Assembly: GCA_963082975.1 (NCBI GenBank)
Contig: OY720344.1
Coordinates: 63,392,546 to 63,456,545 of the forward strand
Length of the DNA: 64,000 bases
Direction: 5' to 3'
Source: Labia minor
Lineage: Eukaryota; Arthropoda; Insecta; Dermaptera; Spongiphoridae
Shown here: positions 36,394 to 50,370 of the stretch, piece after piece
Position numbering within the stretch: position 1 is the stretch's first letter
Layout of the letters: every line of letters starts with the position of its first letter
The notes under the pieces: generated by a model
What the model saw: the letters and a program-made list of their open reading frames with translations, nothing else
Told to the model about the DNA's origin: nothing
Databases searched by the model: none
Program-made: the position numbers and the translations under genes

Positions 36394-36396
<3 letters not shown>
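33764..36396. other. Non-coding stretch with a GC-richer patch at 34000-34240
   Basis: About 34000-34240 is less AT-rich, with TCACCTGAGGC, CTCACTCACTCACAGGTCACGCC and CTCCTCCTCCTCC. It may be regulatory or a non-coding exon. The rest is A/T-rich with (TA)n near 34371-34382. No gene recognised; open frames at 33695 and 34714 are low-complexity. Confidence 0.5.

Positions 36397-36432
<36 letters not shown>
36397..36432. repeat. (TA)n microsatellite, about 36 bp
   Basis: Perfect alternating run. Confidence 0.93.
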
Positions 36433-36434
<2 letters not shown>

Positions 36435-38811
36435 ATATATAAATTAGCTTGCATTTTTTTTAATAGATTTAATCCTGTAAATGTCGTGGAAACGTATTTC
36501 TTTTATTTTAAATAAAACTTGGAATTAGAAATTAAAAAATAATAAGAATAATTTAAACTGTATCAACCCTACGTATGTAGTTTTAAAGTTTGTTTTTATG
36601 TTCTATTTTTACATATTATTATTAATCAATATTCAATTTTTAAAATAATGACTTTGGATTCTCTCATATTTAATTTCATATAAACCAATTTTTCTTAAAT
36701 TTATAAGCGAATTTTTAAATAAATTCTTGATATTAACTAGACAATTAACTGCTAATAATTGAACATAAATTTGAAACGTCAATTAAAATAACATTTTGGG
36801 GATGACTATCTAAAGTCTTAAATAAGTATACATATATTTTATTATTCAATATTTAATAAATTTATTTAGTGAAGAAGCTAAAATATAATATCTTATTAAT
36901 TTTTAGGTTATTGGCTTTTATTCTTTTAATAAACCTTATCACACACACAAAATTCTTTCAATAGTGGGTATTTAATCTGCATTGAGAATGATAACTTTTT
37001 TTTACATCTGGCATTCTATCTGTATAACAAATTGATAACCAATCATTATTCTCCTTTCATTCATCAAAGTGCAACGCACACATCCTGGTGACTTTAATGA
37101 GTGAAGTAAAAAAAAGACCTGACAATATTTGTTGAACAGAAAACGCCCAAACCGGTGATTAATTATCCTACTAACAAAAAAAAAACTTAACCATTGACTC
37201 CACTGTCTTTTATTTATAAATAACAAAATATGAAAAATGAATTTATAATATGTAAATTAACAAATTAACAATAATTAAACCAATTGATTAACATTTTTAA
37301 ATATGGAAACTAGGAAAAAATGTATTTAATATATTGAAAATATAATTTGATCAAAAAATAGTTTAAAATATAATATTTTATTATTAAATATTTTTTCATA
37401 GTCCGACTATTTAATAAATGATTTAAAAATTTAATTAATATATATTTATTTGTTTTTTTCGCATTTCTAGGAAGGCACTAATCATTAGAATATTTCTATT
37501 ATGTTCGTTTACAAATACATAAACAGTTTTCAGAGAGTATAAATAATAATAATAATCATCCTCATCATCATCATCAATTTTTGAATTAAATTGAAGATGA
37601 CTATATATGTACACTATATATACGTATATATATACTTTATATATTTACTTGACTTTTTTAAGCTTAGTTGGTTGAATGAACTTGACCCAGACTCGGTGTA
37701 TTTTATTATTATTTATTTTCTTAATAGAAAGTTTACTGAATTTGTTGGTAACTTCAGAATTTATACGTATAAATAAAATATATTTTATACTATATAGTAA
37801 TATCACTTTAATCACAAAAGAGTAAAATCAATAATAAAATACAGAAATATATACAATTATTAAAAGTATAATTAAAAGTTCCAAGACAATTAAAAAATAA
37901 TAATAATATTTGAATTATTGTTAAAATATAAATAAAATTAAGTCGTTTTCTCTATTTAATTAATTAATTAGAAAAAATTAAATTAACTCAATGAGTGAAA
38001 ATGTGAGTTGGTTTTTCTTAATAATTTATATATTTATTCTTCTTTTAATTTAATATTATTTTAATTTAAACATAATATTAATTAAATATTCAGATCTTTC
38101 ATAATTCTATAATTAAGAGTAAATTATTGTAAATGTTTTTTGAGTACATTGTTCCGAATTCAATTGATCCTGTTTGTTTGCAACAGGAAGGTTACCTGTA
38201 AATTTATTTTTTCTTCCATGAGATCCAATTGTGATTTATATAAACAAGATATTGGTGCATCGAGGAGAATAGCATATGAGCAAAAAGTATGCAATTTCGT
38301 GACTTTGTTTTCGAAAAGTCCTACATATTCTATCACCTCGAAAAGTAGCATTAAGTGCATATTGCACCAGCTCGATTGACCGTGAGCCAATAGAGTGACA
38401 ACGCTTGATTTTTATTTTTGTAATGTCATTTGGAAGTTATGAGTTATTCTATTTGACGGTACATCATCTGAAATGACGTGTCTTGGAGTGCTGTGTTTTC
38501 ATTACGCCAGGCCTCCTTAGCAGTGTGATGGATGATTAGAGAAAACGTTTCGAGTTTGCATAATGAGACATGAACAACCATTGAACATATTTTGTCATTT
38601 CGTCTATGAATGATACCAGAATTATGGTACACCCTGTAGTTAGAAAAAAATATATATAGTGGAAACATATATTAAAACAGTGTTAATTAATCCTTTTAAG
38701 AATGAGTGAAAAAAAAAATTATTATGATAAAATAAAATTCTATCATTTAAAAAAATCTTACAATCACAAAAGTAAACCGTCACTTCCGGTTGGATAATAA
38801 TAAAGCAATAA
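36433..38811. other. AT-rich stretch with a less AT-rich block at 38140-38660
   Basis: 36433-38140 is low-complexity. 38140-38660 is more complex and has overlapping open frames on both strands (79, 76 and 74 codons) that match no family I know. On the minus strand its right end (38620-38640) reads CTACAGGGTGTACCATAATT, resembling Tc1/mariner-type ends, but no matching inverted end was found near 38140. It may be an eroded transposon or an unrecognised exon. Confidence 0.45.
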
Positions 38812-39373
38812 TTTGAAATATCTACTATTATCTAAAATAATATTATGATAAGAATATCTGGTAATTATTCAGGCAAACACATTTTCGTGGATTTGGATAA
38901 TACTTTACCACTGGGTTCCTTTTGTAATTCCAAATAAACTTTTCTTATGAAATTTTTTCGGGCCTCTTCTAGTTTACGAGATAAAAATTATTAAAATGTG
39001 CATATAAATCCATTAATATTCTATTTAGCTAGCATGTTTTATGAAAATTAAAAAATTAATTAAATAATTTTCATATATCTAAACCGAACTTATAAAAACC
39101 GAAAATTAGTGAATAAGTGACTAATTAGTGAATTAGTCAATAAAACATTACTTAATGGCACATTTCGACGTTCATAACTAATCTGTCAAACTTAAAAACT
39201 CTTTATTTTAATAATTTTTATCTCGTAAACTAGAAGAGGCCCGAAAAAATTTCATAAGAAAAGTTTATCTCGCAAAAGGAACCCACTGGTAAAGTATTCT
39301 CCAAATCTACGAAAATGCGTTTACGTGAATAATTACCGAATATCTAAATAATATCTCAAATATCTACTAATTT
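38812..39373. mobile_element. Long-TIR MITE
   Basis: Arms of about 165 bp, near 38812-38996 and 39207-39373, are inverted copies. They share GGTAATTATTCA, ACTTTACCA.TGGGTTCCTT, TTCTTATGAAATTTTTTCGG and CTTCTAGTTTACGAGATAAA. The inner ~210 bp is A/T-rich and non-coding. Differences between arms are mostly at the outer ends, including a short indel. The exact termini and target duplication are not resolved, so the superfamily is open. Confidence 0.85.
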
Positions 39374-40920
39374 TAACATTTTAAAAAATTAACAAAGTAT
39401 AATTTATTTATTTATTTTTATTCTGAAAATACAGAGAAATGCTCGTAAATAAAAGAACTGTGTTTTCATGTGTTTTGATTTTCAGAAAGGGAAGGAAAGC
39501 GATATAACAATGTTTGTATTATAAATAGACCCTCTATGGTCAATTAAATAAATAATTAAGTAAAATTTATAAGTTTTATGGCAATTATAGATTTTATCAT
39601 TTTTAATCTAGTCTGAGCACCAATAGATACCTATATTGATGAATTTTTTTTACACATAGATAATTATTAACAGGTGTGTATTCTTTAAAATCTCATGCTT
39701 GAAAACATATCTATAAATTAGTATATATGTTTAATATAGTTACTTAAATGGGAATACATGAAAGATAAAAATTATAAAAATTCAAACATAAAAAATAAAA
39801 ATAGATATTAATTAAAAAATATTCCTCTGTAATTAATTTCATTAAAGAAATTCCACAAGTAGAACAAGCTTTTAAATTATTAAATTTTCTCAATCATTTT
39901 TTATTTTATTTTTTATTTTTTGTATGTTTAGTTTGTTAAGTAAATAATCTAATACTAATTTTTTAAACTTCATTTTAAATGATATCTAATGAAAAGAATT
40001 TCTCATTAATCTTAAAAATAAAATAAATCGTTTGCTTATCCCTCACCCTATATCTATATAAATTTCAAGTTAAAAAAAATTCTTAAATTAATTGCTTAAA
40101 TTAATATTAAAGTTGGATAATATATAATTATTAAGAGAAATTTCAACTAAGCCAAGCAACTTCATATCATTTTTAACATAATTCATTGACTTAACAAAAA
40201 TAATTCATATCATTGATATATTAGTTCTAAATAATATAATATATAGTCTTGTAAATAGACAACAAATTAATTATATAGAATAAGAAGTTAGAAGGTGGGA
40301 GAAGTTTAAAGTACAAATATGAAGAGGATTGTACAGCCAATATTTGATTGATGGTTTGTAAAGGGAAAAATCTTTCTAATTTTAGATTGATTTATTATTA
40401 CTCTAGAAAATTGTTTGTCAATCAATAATGTTTTTTTTCAATCAACAAAATAAATATATAAAAATATAAATAAATAAAACTTATTTGAATATATATCTAT
40501 AAATAATTAATCAAAAATTAAAACAAAAACTAAAAATTCGATTATAAAAATTGATAATTAATTTTCAAATTGTTTTTTAAATATTTATTTTTTATAAAAC
40601 TTTTTATTTAATATATTTTTTATATTCATTTAATTACAAATTCAAATTATTTATTAAATTATGTAATAACATTTCTGTCATTCAATTAATAATTCTTTAG
40701 ATAAAATTTTCCTTTTTTTTTTCTCTCTAAATATTAATTTTCATTTTTATTCATGTAGATACATAAAATAAAATAATTCATAAATTTATATATTTTTTGA
40801 TAACAATATTTATAATACTTTCACGTCAGCAATGAATTAAAAAAAAATATAATAATATTAATCAATGTAATAAATAATTGTCAAGTTAATAATACTGACA
40901 ATATTTTATTTTAAATTGTA

Positions 40921-40921
<1 letters not shown>
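39374..40921. other. AT-rich non-coding stretch
   Basis: Low-complexity A/T DNA with no gene or element recognised. Confidence 0.6.

Positions 40922-40972
<51 letters not shown>
40922..40972. repeat. (TA)n microsatellite, about 51 bp
   Basis: Perfect alternating run, second longest in the window. Confidence 0.96.
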
Positions 40973-40976
<4 letters not shown>

Positions 40977-43610
40977 AGGTATATCTTATTACTATTATCT
41001 TATTATTGACTTACATGTGGTCAAATGCTGTAGTAATTTTTTTTTTCTGATAAGAGAAATATATTACCTGAAACAGAAAACAAACAAAAATATTATAATT
41101 AGGCATAGTAATTATTTTCTAATAATATATGTTAATGTAAAATAATAGTTAAGTATTCAAATTTTAAAATTTAACTTTAATTAAAAATATTTTGTCTTTT
41201 TCATAAATTAAACTTAATCATAATTTATTCTATATTATTTATTTAATAAATTGCAATATATAATTAATTATATATATATATATGCATTTTCCTTTATATT
41301 CAATGTTGAAATCCCTTTATTTTGATTAGTTTATTTATTATCTTTTGTTCTGGTTAATGAAATTCAATTCTTGTGTTGTTTGGTAACCGAATTGCGCTAC
41401 GGGGCGTTGATGAATCCCTTACCGAAAAGGGCTGTAGTTGGTGCTGGACAGAAAGAGAAACACCAAAGAGGAGATGGGAGGGGGAGAAGGGATGAAAAGA
41501 AACGAGGTGCGGAGGAGGAGGTAGAAGACTTGTGGGTAGAAGAAGAGGAAAAGGGAAGGAGAGAGGAGATCTTAAGACGAGAGCGATGACTCCCATTTAA
41601 AATAATAGGCGCATTCCAAAAATAGTTGCACCGCTGGAGCAAGCAGCCAGCGAACCCTCGATTAAAACATTAACATGAAGATACGATATATTTTCTTAAA
41701 CCTCATGGAATGGAAAAAACGTGTGTATCTCCTCTCTCTCTCTCACACACACAGACTAAAGGGTGATACCAAATATAAGAAATATATATTATATATAAAT
41801 AGTGAGAGAAACATTTAAAAAAAAACAAATGTCAAATGATTTTCAAACAAGTTTTTGATTGTAAAGATAAAAATCTTCTTTTATATAATAAGAGGAAAAA
41901 TATTTAATGTATAATTATAGATTTTATTTTTAATAAAAACAAATCAAATGAAGAGATAAAATTTCTTTCTTTTTTTAAAAAAAAAATTTTTTGTTATAAT
42001 GACTCAATGCAAAAGAGTTCTTTGAGGAAAATAGTATACAAATTTCAGTAAATAAATAAAGGAATATATGTATGTATATAGTAGAAATCTTTAAACACTC
42101 AACATTTTAAGCAGAAATTAGAATTATAGATTTGTACTTGTTTTATAGTGTAAAACTTTCAATTGATTCAAGAGTTATGTCAACAATTTTGTCCTATTAA
42201 ATATTTTATAATTATTTTTTTTTTTAATTATATTAATTAACTTAATGATATATACTGAGTAGAATGTTAATTATCTATTTATTATTTAATAAATTGCAAA
42301 AAATACTTAAATCAAATTTTATTTTTCTAATTTTTTAACAAATAAGAATATATATAGTTATATGTAAGTTGAATGTATGTAGTATAACAATTTGTTTAAA
42401 ACTATTTTAAATTTTCATCTTTTTACTTTTTAAGGATATATATAACTTGACCTATTTTGATAAAACAATAGTAATAATTAGATGTCCAATTTTGGAAAAC
42501 AAAAACAATATATATACAAAGAATCATCATCAGCAGCTACTGAAATTCCATTCTCCCCCACATCTCTGTTTTTTTTTAAATCTCTCTCTCAATCAATGTT
42601 TGTTTTTTTTATTTTTTTATTCTATGTGTAAAGATGCATTTATATACATGATGGTAGTGGCTTGGGACAATTTTATACCTTTACGGCTCTCTTAGTAGGC
42701 GATAACAACATTCAAGGCAAGATAACTACACACTCTAGAGTGTTTATATATATATATATATATATATTGGTTAGAATTTTTAGATACGAAAAAAAGAAAT
42801 GATCGAAATATAACTTAACTTAAACAATCTGATCACAAAAATAAAAAAGAAGGTAAAAGGCTAGGGGAGAGGGGGAGGGGCGAATAAAAAAAAGGGAATT
42901 TTTTGTTGTTGATTATTTATATATGTTATATTTTTTTAGTGTATGATATCAATTTTCTTTTTCAATTAAAGATTTAACAAAACATAAAAGTCATCTTATA
43001 TAAACTTTAATTAAAAATAGAACAAAAAATTTCCCAATTATTTTTTAAATTTAAAGTTAATATCAAAGAATAATTTAATTTATTATTATATATTTACTAT
43101 TTGCAGACAAATAAGACAAAAAACAAATATCTTGCATAAAGAAAAATCATGTTTTAATGTTTTTATTTTTGTTTATAAAACACCGTTTGTCTCCTCCAAC
43201 CCAACTTAAACCCTCCCTGATACACACCTCCTTCCCACTCACCCCACGTCTTTCCTATTATGGGTTAAAAAATGTTCTTGATGGAGCCTAAAAAGGAAAA
43301 TCCGGCTTGAGGCCCACACGTTTTTCACACATTTCGCCATTTAAAGATTAGTCATAAGTATTAATTAGACAATCTCTCTCTAATTAGAATTCTATTTATA
43401 TGAACAATTTTCTAATCTTCAAGTCATTGGTAATGAATTTTAAATACAATTATTAAATAAAAAAATAATATATGTTAGTATACTCCTTCAGGGATTCTTG
43501 TGTTCTTCTTTTATAATATAGAATATTTAATAGATTTAATATAATGTTTTTAACCTCAAAATTATTAAAATATAAATAAGCATAAAACATCAAGTAAATA
43601 ATTAATAATA
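40973..43610. other. Non-coding stretch with a GC-richer patch at 41370-41660
   Basis: 41370-41660 is less AT-rich and strongly purine-biased on the plus strand (GGAGGAGGAGG-type). It then includes GCACCGCTGGAGCAAGCAGC. Opposing frames of 72-81 codons there are composition artefacts of the purine tract. The patch could be a non-coding first exon or regulatory DNA. A 14-bp perfect palindrome, ACACTCTAGAGTGT, lies at 42730-42743 next to (TA)n. 42860-42895 and 43190-43320 are also less AT-rich. Confidence 0.5.
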
Positions 43611-43839
43611 GAATTTCAGCTTGATTGAATCGCTGAAAGTACCGGAATTAATTTTTTAACACATTGACTGGCAATCACGCGCCAGCACGTGACATGGTGC
43701 CATCAATAAAGAGTCAAACACGTGCTGATTTAATAAATATTATTTAATAATTTTAATTTATAATTTAATTAATTAAATTTAATTTAAATATAATATATGT
43801 TAATTATTCCAATTCAAATTGCGAGATAGTCGAGTGGAG
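43611..43839 (-). mobile_element. HINE-type element, copy 2 (5' part only)
   Basis: The minus-strand copy holds the 5' third of the family: CTCCACTCGACTATCTCGC through the CACGTG-containing segment to the TTCAGC..GCTGAA hairpin. It is cut off before the microsatellite and 3' hairpin. The first bases of the 5' end (CTGGAGTG) are also altered. Confidence 0.75.
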
Positions 43840-46328
43840 AAAGATTTTTTATTATGAATTTAGTATAGTTTCCTTTGCTAAATCGGTTTTAATTTAATTA
43901 TTTTTGTATTTTTTTCTTTATTTTAATTTAGATTTTAGAATAGTAGGTTTATACTAAAAATAGATGTGACATATATAATCATATTAATTTAAAATTGAAT
44001 TTGTGTTACGTAACTACGGTGTGGTTATTCATAATAAATATATGTATATGAATTTGGTTCATCTTTGTGTTTCACTGATATAAATTGAATATAATGGAAT
44101 TCTTTTATTATTTAAAATAAATCACTAGTTGCTAATTTCTATTGATGATTTAAATAAATATTTTTTTTTTTGGAGAATTTTTCTCAGCATTAATTTGTTT
44201 TAAATTTTTTTATCTTTAAAGGGTATAAATTAAAAGATTTTTTATATACTTAAAAGTTGATTATTTAATATAATTTTTTTTTAATCTTCTATTAATATTT
44301 AAAATATAATTTACAAATTTAAAAGATAAATTTACAAGTAAGTTAATGCAGTTGTTCATATAAGTGGGAGGTATTTTTATATTTGAATTTAAATCTCTCA
44401 AAATAAAGCATCTAATAAGATTTTCTTAATTATTTATTTATTTATTATCTTGTTTAATAATTTATTTATTTATTTAATTGACAATTAATTTTTGTTATTT
44501 TTCTAAAAATTTAATAGATTCTCAAATAAAAAAATGATAATTAGACACTTTTTAGTTGTTGTTGTTGTTTCAATCACATAAAAGATGTCTCCAATTGGAG
44601 AGAAGACATATGACCTTTTTCTTTAAAGGAAAACGAACATTGAAAGAGTAGGGAGTTCGTTGAACTCTTTTTCTTTTTTTTATATTTCTTCCTCTTCTTC
44701 TTCTTCATAGAATATCAGAAAATTTCTCAGCTGGCGACATCGTAAATGAATTAAAAATATTATAGGATAGATGATAAATGACCTTTCTGCATTTGTTTAA
44801 TAAATAATTACTTTTTTGTTGTTTCTTATAGAAAGTGTTGTTTATATATTTTTTATTTTTTGATTTGATAAAATTTATATTGCATTCAAGTCCAAAAATA
44901 TAATATTTTAATAAAAGACTTATTTTATAATATATTATTTTCACAATACTATATTAATATACTACTTATTAATACTTATATAACGACCAATGAATTTATT
45001 TATTTATTTATTTTTATCAAAATTAATCATTATTTAATCAATTATTAATAATATTTTATAAAAATTTAAAGATTATAACTATTATCAATTAATTATATTA
45101 TTGTATTTTTCAATAAGAGTTATTTTTTAATTTAAGATTAATTTATTTACATTTTTAAAAATTATATCAGAAATTAAGAATCAGAGGTCAACGTTATAAT
45201 AATAATTATAATAATTTTATATAATTTTCAAAAAATAAAAAAAATTACACGTATCACTTTATTATTATTTCTTTTCGAAAAAATAAATAAAAAAAATAAT
45301 TTCTAGTATATATTTGCAATTTTTATATCATTGATTAAAATACTTTTTTATTAATATTAAATAATATACATACATATAAAAGATATTATAGTTATGTACT
45401 ATAGAGATGTATATATACATATATATCTATATATTTAAAATCTTTTGCAATTAGGAATTTTATTGAGTTTACAAATATGGTTTCAAGCTGAATTCAAGAC
45501 AGACATACTTCTATAGGAGGGTGAGGAGGGGAAGAGCTAAGGATATATAATTTATGACCCATTCACAACGTTTGTTATTTATTTATTTTTTAGATTAAAA
45601 CGCAAAATTCATATTAATTGATAGAATTACTAATTATTTCTACATACTTATATCCTTTTATGAAGATTCCTCTTTATTAATTGACAAAAAAAAACATACA
45701 TATGGAAATTTCTGATTAATGTTAAATGAATAAATAAATAAATAAATAAAAACATGACTCTTTTATTTATAATTTTTATAAATTAATAATATTGTGAATT
45801 GAATTAATAATTAAATAATAATTGAATAAAAAATTAAAAAAATAAAATTTATATAAAAAAAAAGATTATTTGATGATTTCGTGAATTTGTGAATTTGTCA
45901 AAAAATTAATTAATATTAAATTCCATACTATTTACAATAAAATTTATTTATTTATCTGTTTTTATCTTATATATATATATATATATATATATATCTGTTC
46001 GTAATTTTTTTTTGGGACATAATATACAATCGTTCCAATTCTATGTCCTTTCTATTGAAAAATAACCATCTCCCGATTCCCAATATGTGAATTCATATTT
46101 TATTCCCATTAGCAAATAAAATTGCATTTAATTATTATTATTTGTATGTATCCGTACAGGAAATCAATTAAGTCAAATCTTTAATGAAACGGATATAATT
46201 AATATAGAAAATAATTTTAATCCTTTGCCCTTCACTCCCCCACATTTAATGAAATTAAAATTACCTAATAATTATAGATTTAGTTCAATTAAAAAATATA
46301 AAAGTATAGAATTATCTAAGTATACATT

Positions 46329-46330
<2 letters not shown>
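43840..46330. other. AT-rich non-coding stretch
   Basis: No supported gene. (TA)n at 45967-45992. Open frames at 44705-44944 (minus) and elsewhere are K/N/Y/I-rich artefacts. Confidence 0.6.

Positions 46331-46371
<41 letters not shown>
46331..46371. repeat. (AT)n microsatellite, about 41 bp
   Basis: Perfect alternating run. Confidence 0.95.
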
Positions 46372-46373
<2 letters not shown>

Positions 46374-48410
46374 CATTAAAAATCTGAAAAATATATTATT
46401 ATCAAGATAAAGATAAAATAATAATATATAAAAAATAATTATAATAATGGATTTTGAACCATAGGCTATTTAATAATAATTATTATTCTTTTTTCATTTT
46501 AGGATTATGCTTTTAAATCGTTAAAGACAAAATTAGTATACCGTATATAGCTACGATATTTATATAAGGACAATATATATATATATAAATAGAGAGAGAA
46601 CGATGGTTAGATAGATTAAATTAACATGCTTTTATAATCTCCTTTAGGCAAAAGAACTACAAAATGTTATATTAAGCTTATGGTTTTTTTAATAAAAAAA
46701 AAAAAATTAATGTTCTTTCATCACTAAAAGTGTTTTTTTAAAAAAAGTTTTATATCTATTTAGAATGATAATTTCAAAAGGAACATATATTTAAAATAAT
46801 TACATAGAAAAGTTTATTAATTTTTACTTAAGTGTTAATAGTATTTAATATTTTTTGTTTATCTTCTCAAACACTATTTTAGTTTTGGTTTTTTTCATTT
46901 AAGCTTACTAATTCAATTTTAATGAAAATACCACAATAAAATAAATAAAAGTAAAATTAGCATATATAAATTGTTTAATTTTTATATACATAATTTTATT
47001 ATAATTTTAGAATTAAAAACTATGGACTACATAGGTAGCTACATCTAAAAATGTATTATATAATGTTTATTTTTGTAATAAAATTTTTTATTTAAATTAA
47101 ATCTATAAACAATCATTTCTATATATTAATAAGAATAACTATTTATTTATTTATTAAATGAGTAAAGAGAAGGAATAATTTTCTAGCTTACGTATTACAG
47201 TCTCGTTTATTAAAGGACACGAATCAAGGAGAATTCATAATTAATTCAATGGATTTCAAACACTTTTATGGATTTTCTTTTTCTAGTTGTATTAAACCTT
47301 TTCTAATTTACAAAAAAAAAACTATTTATATTTATTTCTGAATAAAATTAATTATTCAGACAACACAAGTGTTTGTCTTTTTTCTCTTTCTTTCTCTCAC
47401 TTTGAGTATAATATATCCAGTAAACGATATTTTCCTCTTCACTTCAAAAAAAAAAAAAAACAACCAATCAAGAATCATTTAACTTGAATATCAAATTAAA
47501 TTATAAAACATGGTACAATACAATTTATTAGAAAAGCAATTTAAATAACAAATAAATCAAATTATTTATAATTATTTTTTTTTAATTATAATGAGCAATA
47601 ATATATTTTAGTTTAGAAAATATTTTAAAAAAGGGCAACGCCTGAAATTGGATTTTTATTTTTGGTAGAAAATAAATAAAAGGGAACGATTATCTCCATT
47701 TCCCTTAAATATATAAATAAATAAATGAGTGAGAGGACACCGCCTATCCTTCACCTGTTTTAATCTAAAGAAATGTGGAAGTGAAAGAGAGAGAGAGAGA
47801 GAGAGCAAGCAATCTGAAATTATCCTTCTCGAAATTGACTCTAATTATTCTTCTTCTCTATCCTCCCATATCCCCTCCCCCACCCTACATCACCACCCTG
47901 AAGAAACTGACTACTAAATTCTACGCTTATTTTAGATTATGCAAACAACCTGCTTGTGTCTGGAAACTCAATGCCGGGATTGTGGGAAAAAAAATTGAGG
48001 CTTTTTGTCCTGATAAGTGAATGTTATGTGGGTGGAGAGCCCCTAGGCGGGGCCCTTCCTCATCACGTAAACAAGAAATTGTTTGATTTTTTTAACATTT
48101 TTTTCTTTTTTAAAAAAAAATATATATACCTATGGTGATATTTAAATTGTTTCATTATTCGAAATAATAATTAAATAAATTATTTTAATTTATTTCATCT
48201 ATTAAAGCCCGGCAGTTGTATTAGATGATCTGTGCTTTAAGTTATGGTTTCACGTTGTATTTTATTAATAAAATAACATAATTTGAATTTTATTTCTTTT
48301 CACAGTAAGTGCAATTAATTTTAATTATAAATACAATTTTATTAATCTGTTATGTGGTCATTATCATAAGCAAACGAATAATATGTAACTATTCTTTTAT
48401 GTGTACAATT
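46372..48410. other. AT-rich non-coding stretch
   Basis: No supported gene. (GA)n at 47785-47805. A slightly less AT-rich patch at 47730-48065 has overlapping 60-81 codon frames in all registers and no motif. It includes GGAGAGCCCCTAGGCGGGGCCC near 48033. Confidence 0.5.
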
Positions 48411-48930
48411 GTAATTGTAATTGGATTAACACAATTAATTAAATTATAAATTAAAATTAATAAATAATATTTATTAAACAAGCGAGTGTTTTGCTCTTTG
48501 TTGATGATACCACGTCACGTGCTGGGGTGTGATTGGGAGTCAACGTGTTAAAAAATTATTTTCCGTACTTTCAGCTATTCAATTAAGCTGAAATTCTATA
48601 TATAGACGTTTTATATAATTCTTAATAATGAGTAAAACTATCAAATACATATCTTTATTTTTATGGTCAGTTTAGAGGAAAAAATAATGAAAACGTGGTA
48701 GGTAATGATCCTCTTCCGAAAGAGCTACATTTCTCAAAAGTTGAAAGAAAACCACTGTAGTTTTCTTTCAATTTTGAATAATGCCCGTGTACCAAATTTC
48801 ATTATTCTAACTCTAACCGTTTTTACGTAATCTTGTCTTCATACACACACAGACACATTTTTCTTAACCTTAGTGAAAATAACTCAAAATCTCGACATCG
48901 CAATACTATCTCTGGAGATATAATAAAAAC
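48411..48930 (+). mobile_element. HINE-type element, copy 3 (5' end lost)
   Basis: It aligns to the family from just inside the 5' subterminal repeat to the 3' end. The terminal hairpin is degraded (ACTATCTCTGGAGATATAAT), so one arm is eroded. The internal microsatellite is a short CATACACACACAGACAC. It carries CACGTCACGTGCTGG and TTTCAGC..GCTGAAATTC. Confidence 0.75.
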
Positions 48931-50370
48931 TTATATAGTTACTATGTAATAATATATAGAATCTCTTTTAAGTGGTAGATAAAACAAAGTAGATACATAG
49001 TATAAAAACCAAATATTGTGACAAGTTAAAATCGAGAATTAGGTGTCTTAATTTTTAAAAATCTATATCTAGAATATTCTTAGTAATAAAACAATAAAAA
49101 GTAAAAAATAAAGAACTATATACTAAAAGCAAAACAAAAATTCCAAATTTGGATTTTATTTTCAATCTATATAGAGGAAATTATATTTATTAATATAATA
49201 ATATAGATTATTATAATTAGAATTTCAACTCAATCTAAAAAACGTAGTAGGATCGTCACAAATAAATACTCAGGGCCTAAAATATATCAAAATAACATTA
49301 ATTAAAACAAAATAAAAATAAATTCGATGAATAAATTTTATAAATATCTATAGGTATATAAAATGTCATAGTTTATAATTAGAAAGTGAAAATATTAATA
49401 CATGCTAATTTGCAAATAATTAGTGCTAAAATTAGCATTCAATTAAAAAAAATAATGATAATAATATATGTATGTTAATTTGAAAATATATTAATTTTAC
49501 ATTTAAAGATCTTTGAAATAGTTGGACATATTGACATGTAATTTACATTTAATTGTATAAAAAGAAGGTGTTAATTATAGGCCTCTTAGTGTGCATTAGT
49601 ATTACATATACTTTGCTAAATATGGATAAAAAGAATTTGAGATGTTTTTTTTATTCCCTTTGGTTAAGATAAAATTATTTCCGGAATTACAATTATATTC
49701 ACAATTTCAAGGTTTTTCTAAAATGTGTGTATAAATTTCAAGCCTAGAAAGGGTTTGTTTTAAATAGAAAATTTAATTACTTTTATATAAACTTTATTTA
49801 TTTTATTATTATTAATTATTCAATAAATATTTTTATAAAATTATATCTTCAAAATACAATTGTAATTAATTTAACGATTATAATAATTAAAGATATAGTT
49901 TTTATAACTTTTTTTAATTAAAATTATAATATACTATTTTTCATTATTTCTATTTAAGGGATTTACCACAATAAATTTATAATATATTTTTAAATTATTT
50001 CATAATTTAATATTTGTATAAAACATAATTAAACATTATTAAATATCTTAATAAAATAATATATAAGTAAATGTTTTTAAATATTGGATGTTAAATTTTT
50101 CTCTATTTATAATTTTATATTAGGCATGTTGAAATATTATATTGGTAATTATGTATTTTTGGTAATATAAAAGAAGAAATGGCAAAAAAGAGTTTTGGAT
50201 ATATTGATGCAATATAAAATTGAATATTAAATTAATTAATTATCTTCATATTTTTCTATTCTGTAAACTATAATATAATCAGTTTTTAATATATTTTGTA
50301 TTTCTATCGGTGGTCTTAACTTATTAGAGTATATTAAGAGAGATCATCCTCTTCTCTAATCATCGTATTT
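48931..50370. other. AT-rich non-coding stretch
   Basis: Low-complexity, no gene or element recognised. Confidence 0.6.

Noticed and set aside
38620-38640. Tc1/mariner-like end reading ACAGGGTGTACCATAATT on the minus strand
   Set aside because: No matching inverted end or transposase frame was found, so no element was called; kept only as an unexplained block.
41354-41642. Three overlapping frames of 72-81 codons on both strands
   Set aside because: A long purine tract keeps several frames open by composition; mutually incompatible and without motifs.
47729-48138. Overlapping 60-81 codon frames
   Set aside because: Open in all three plus-strand registers over a (GA)n tract; no conserved motif or splice context.
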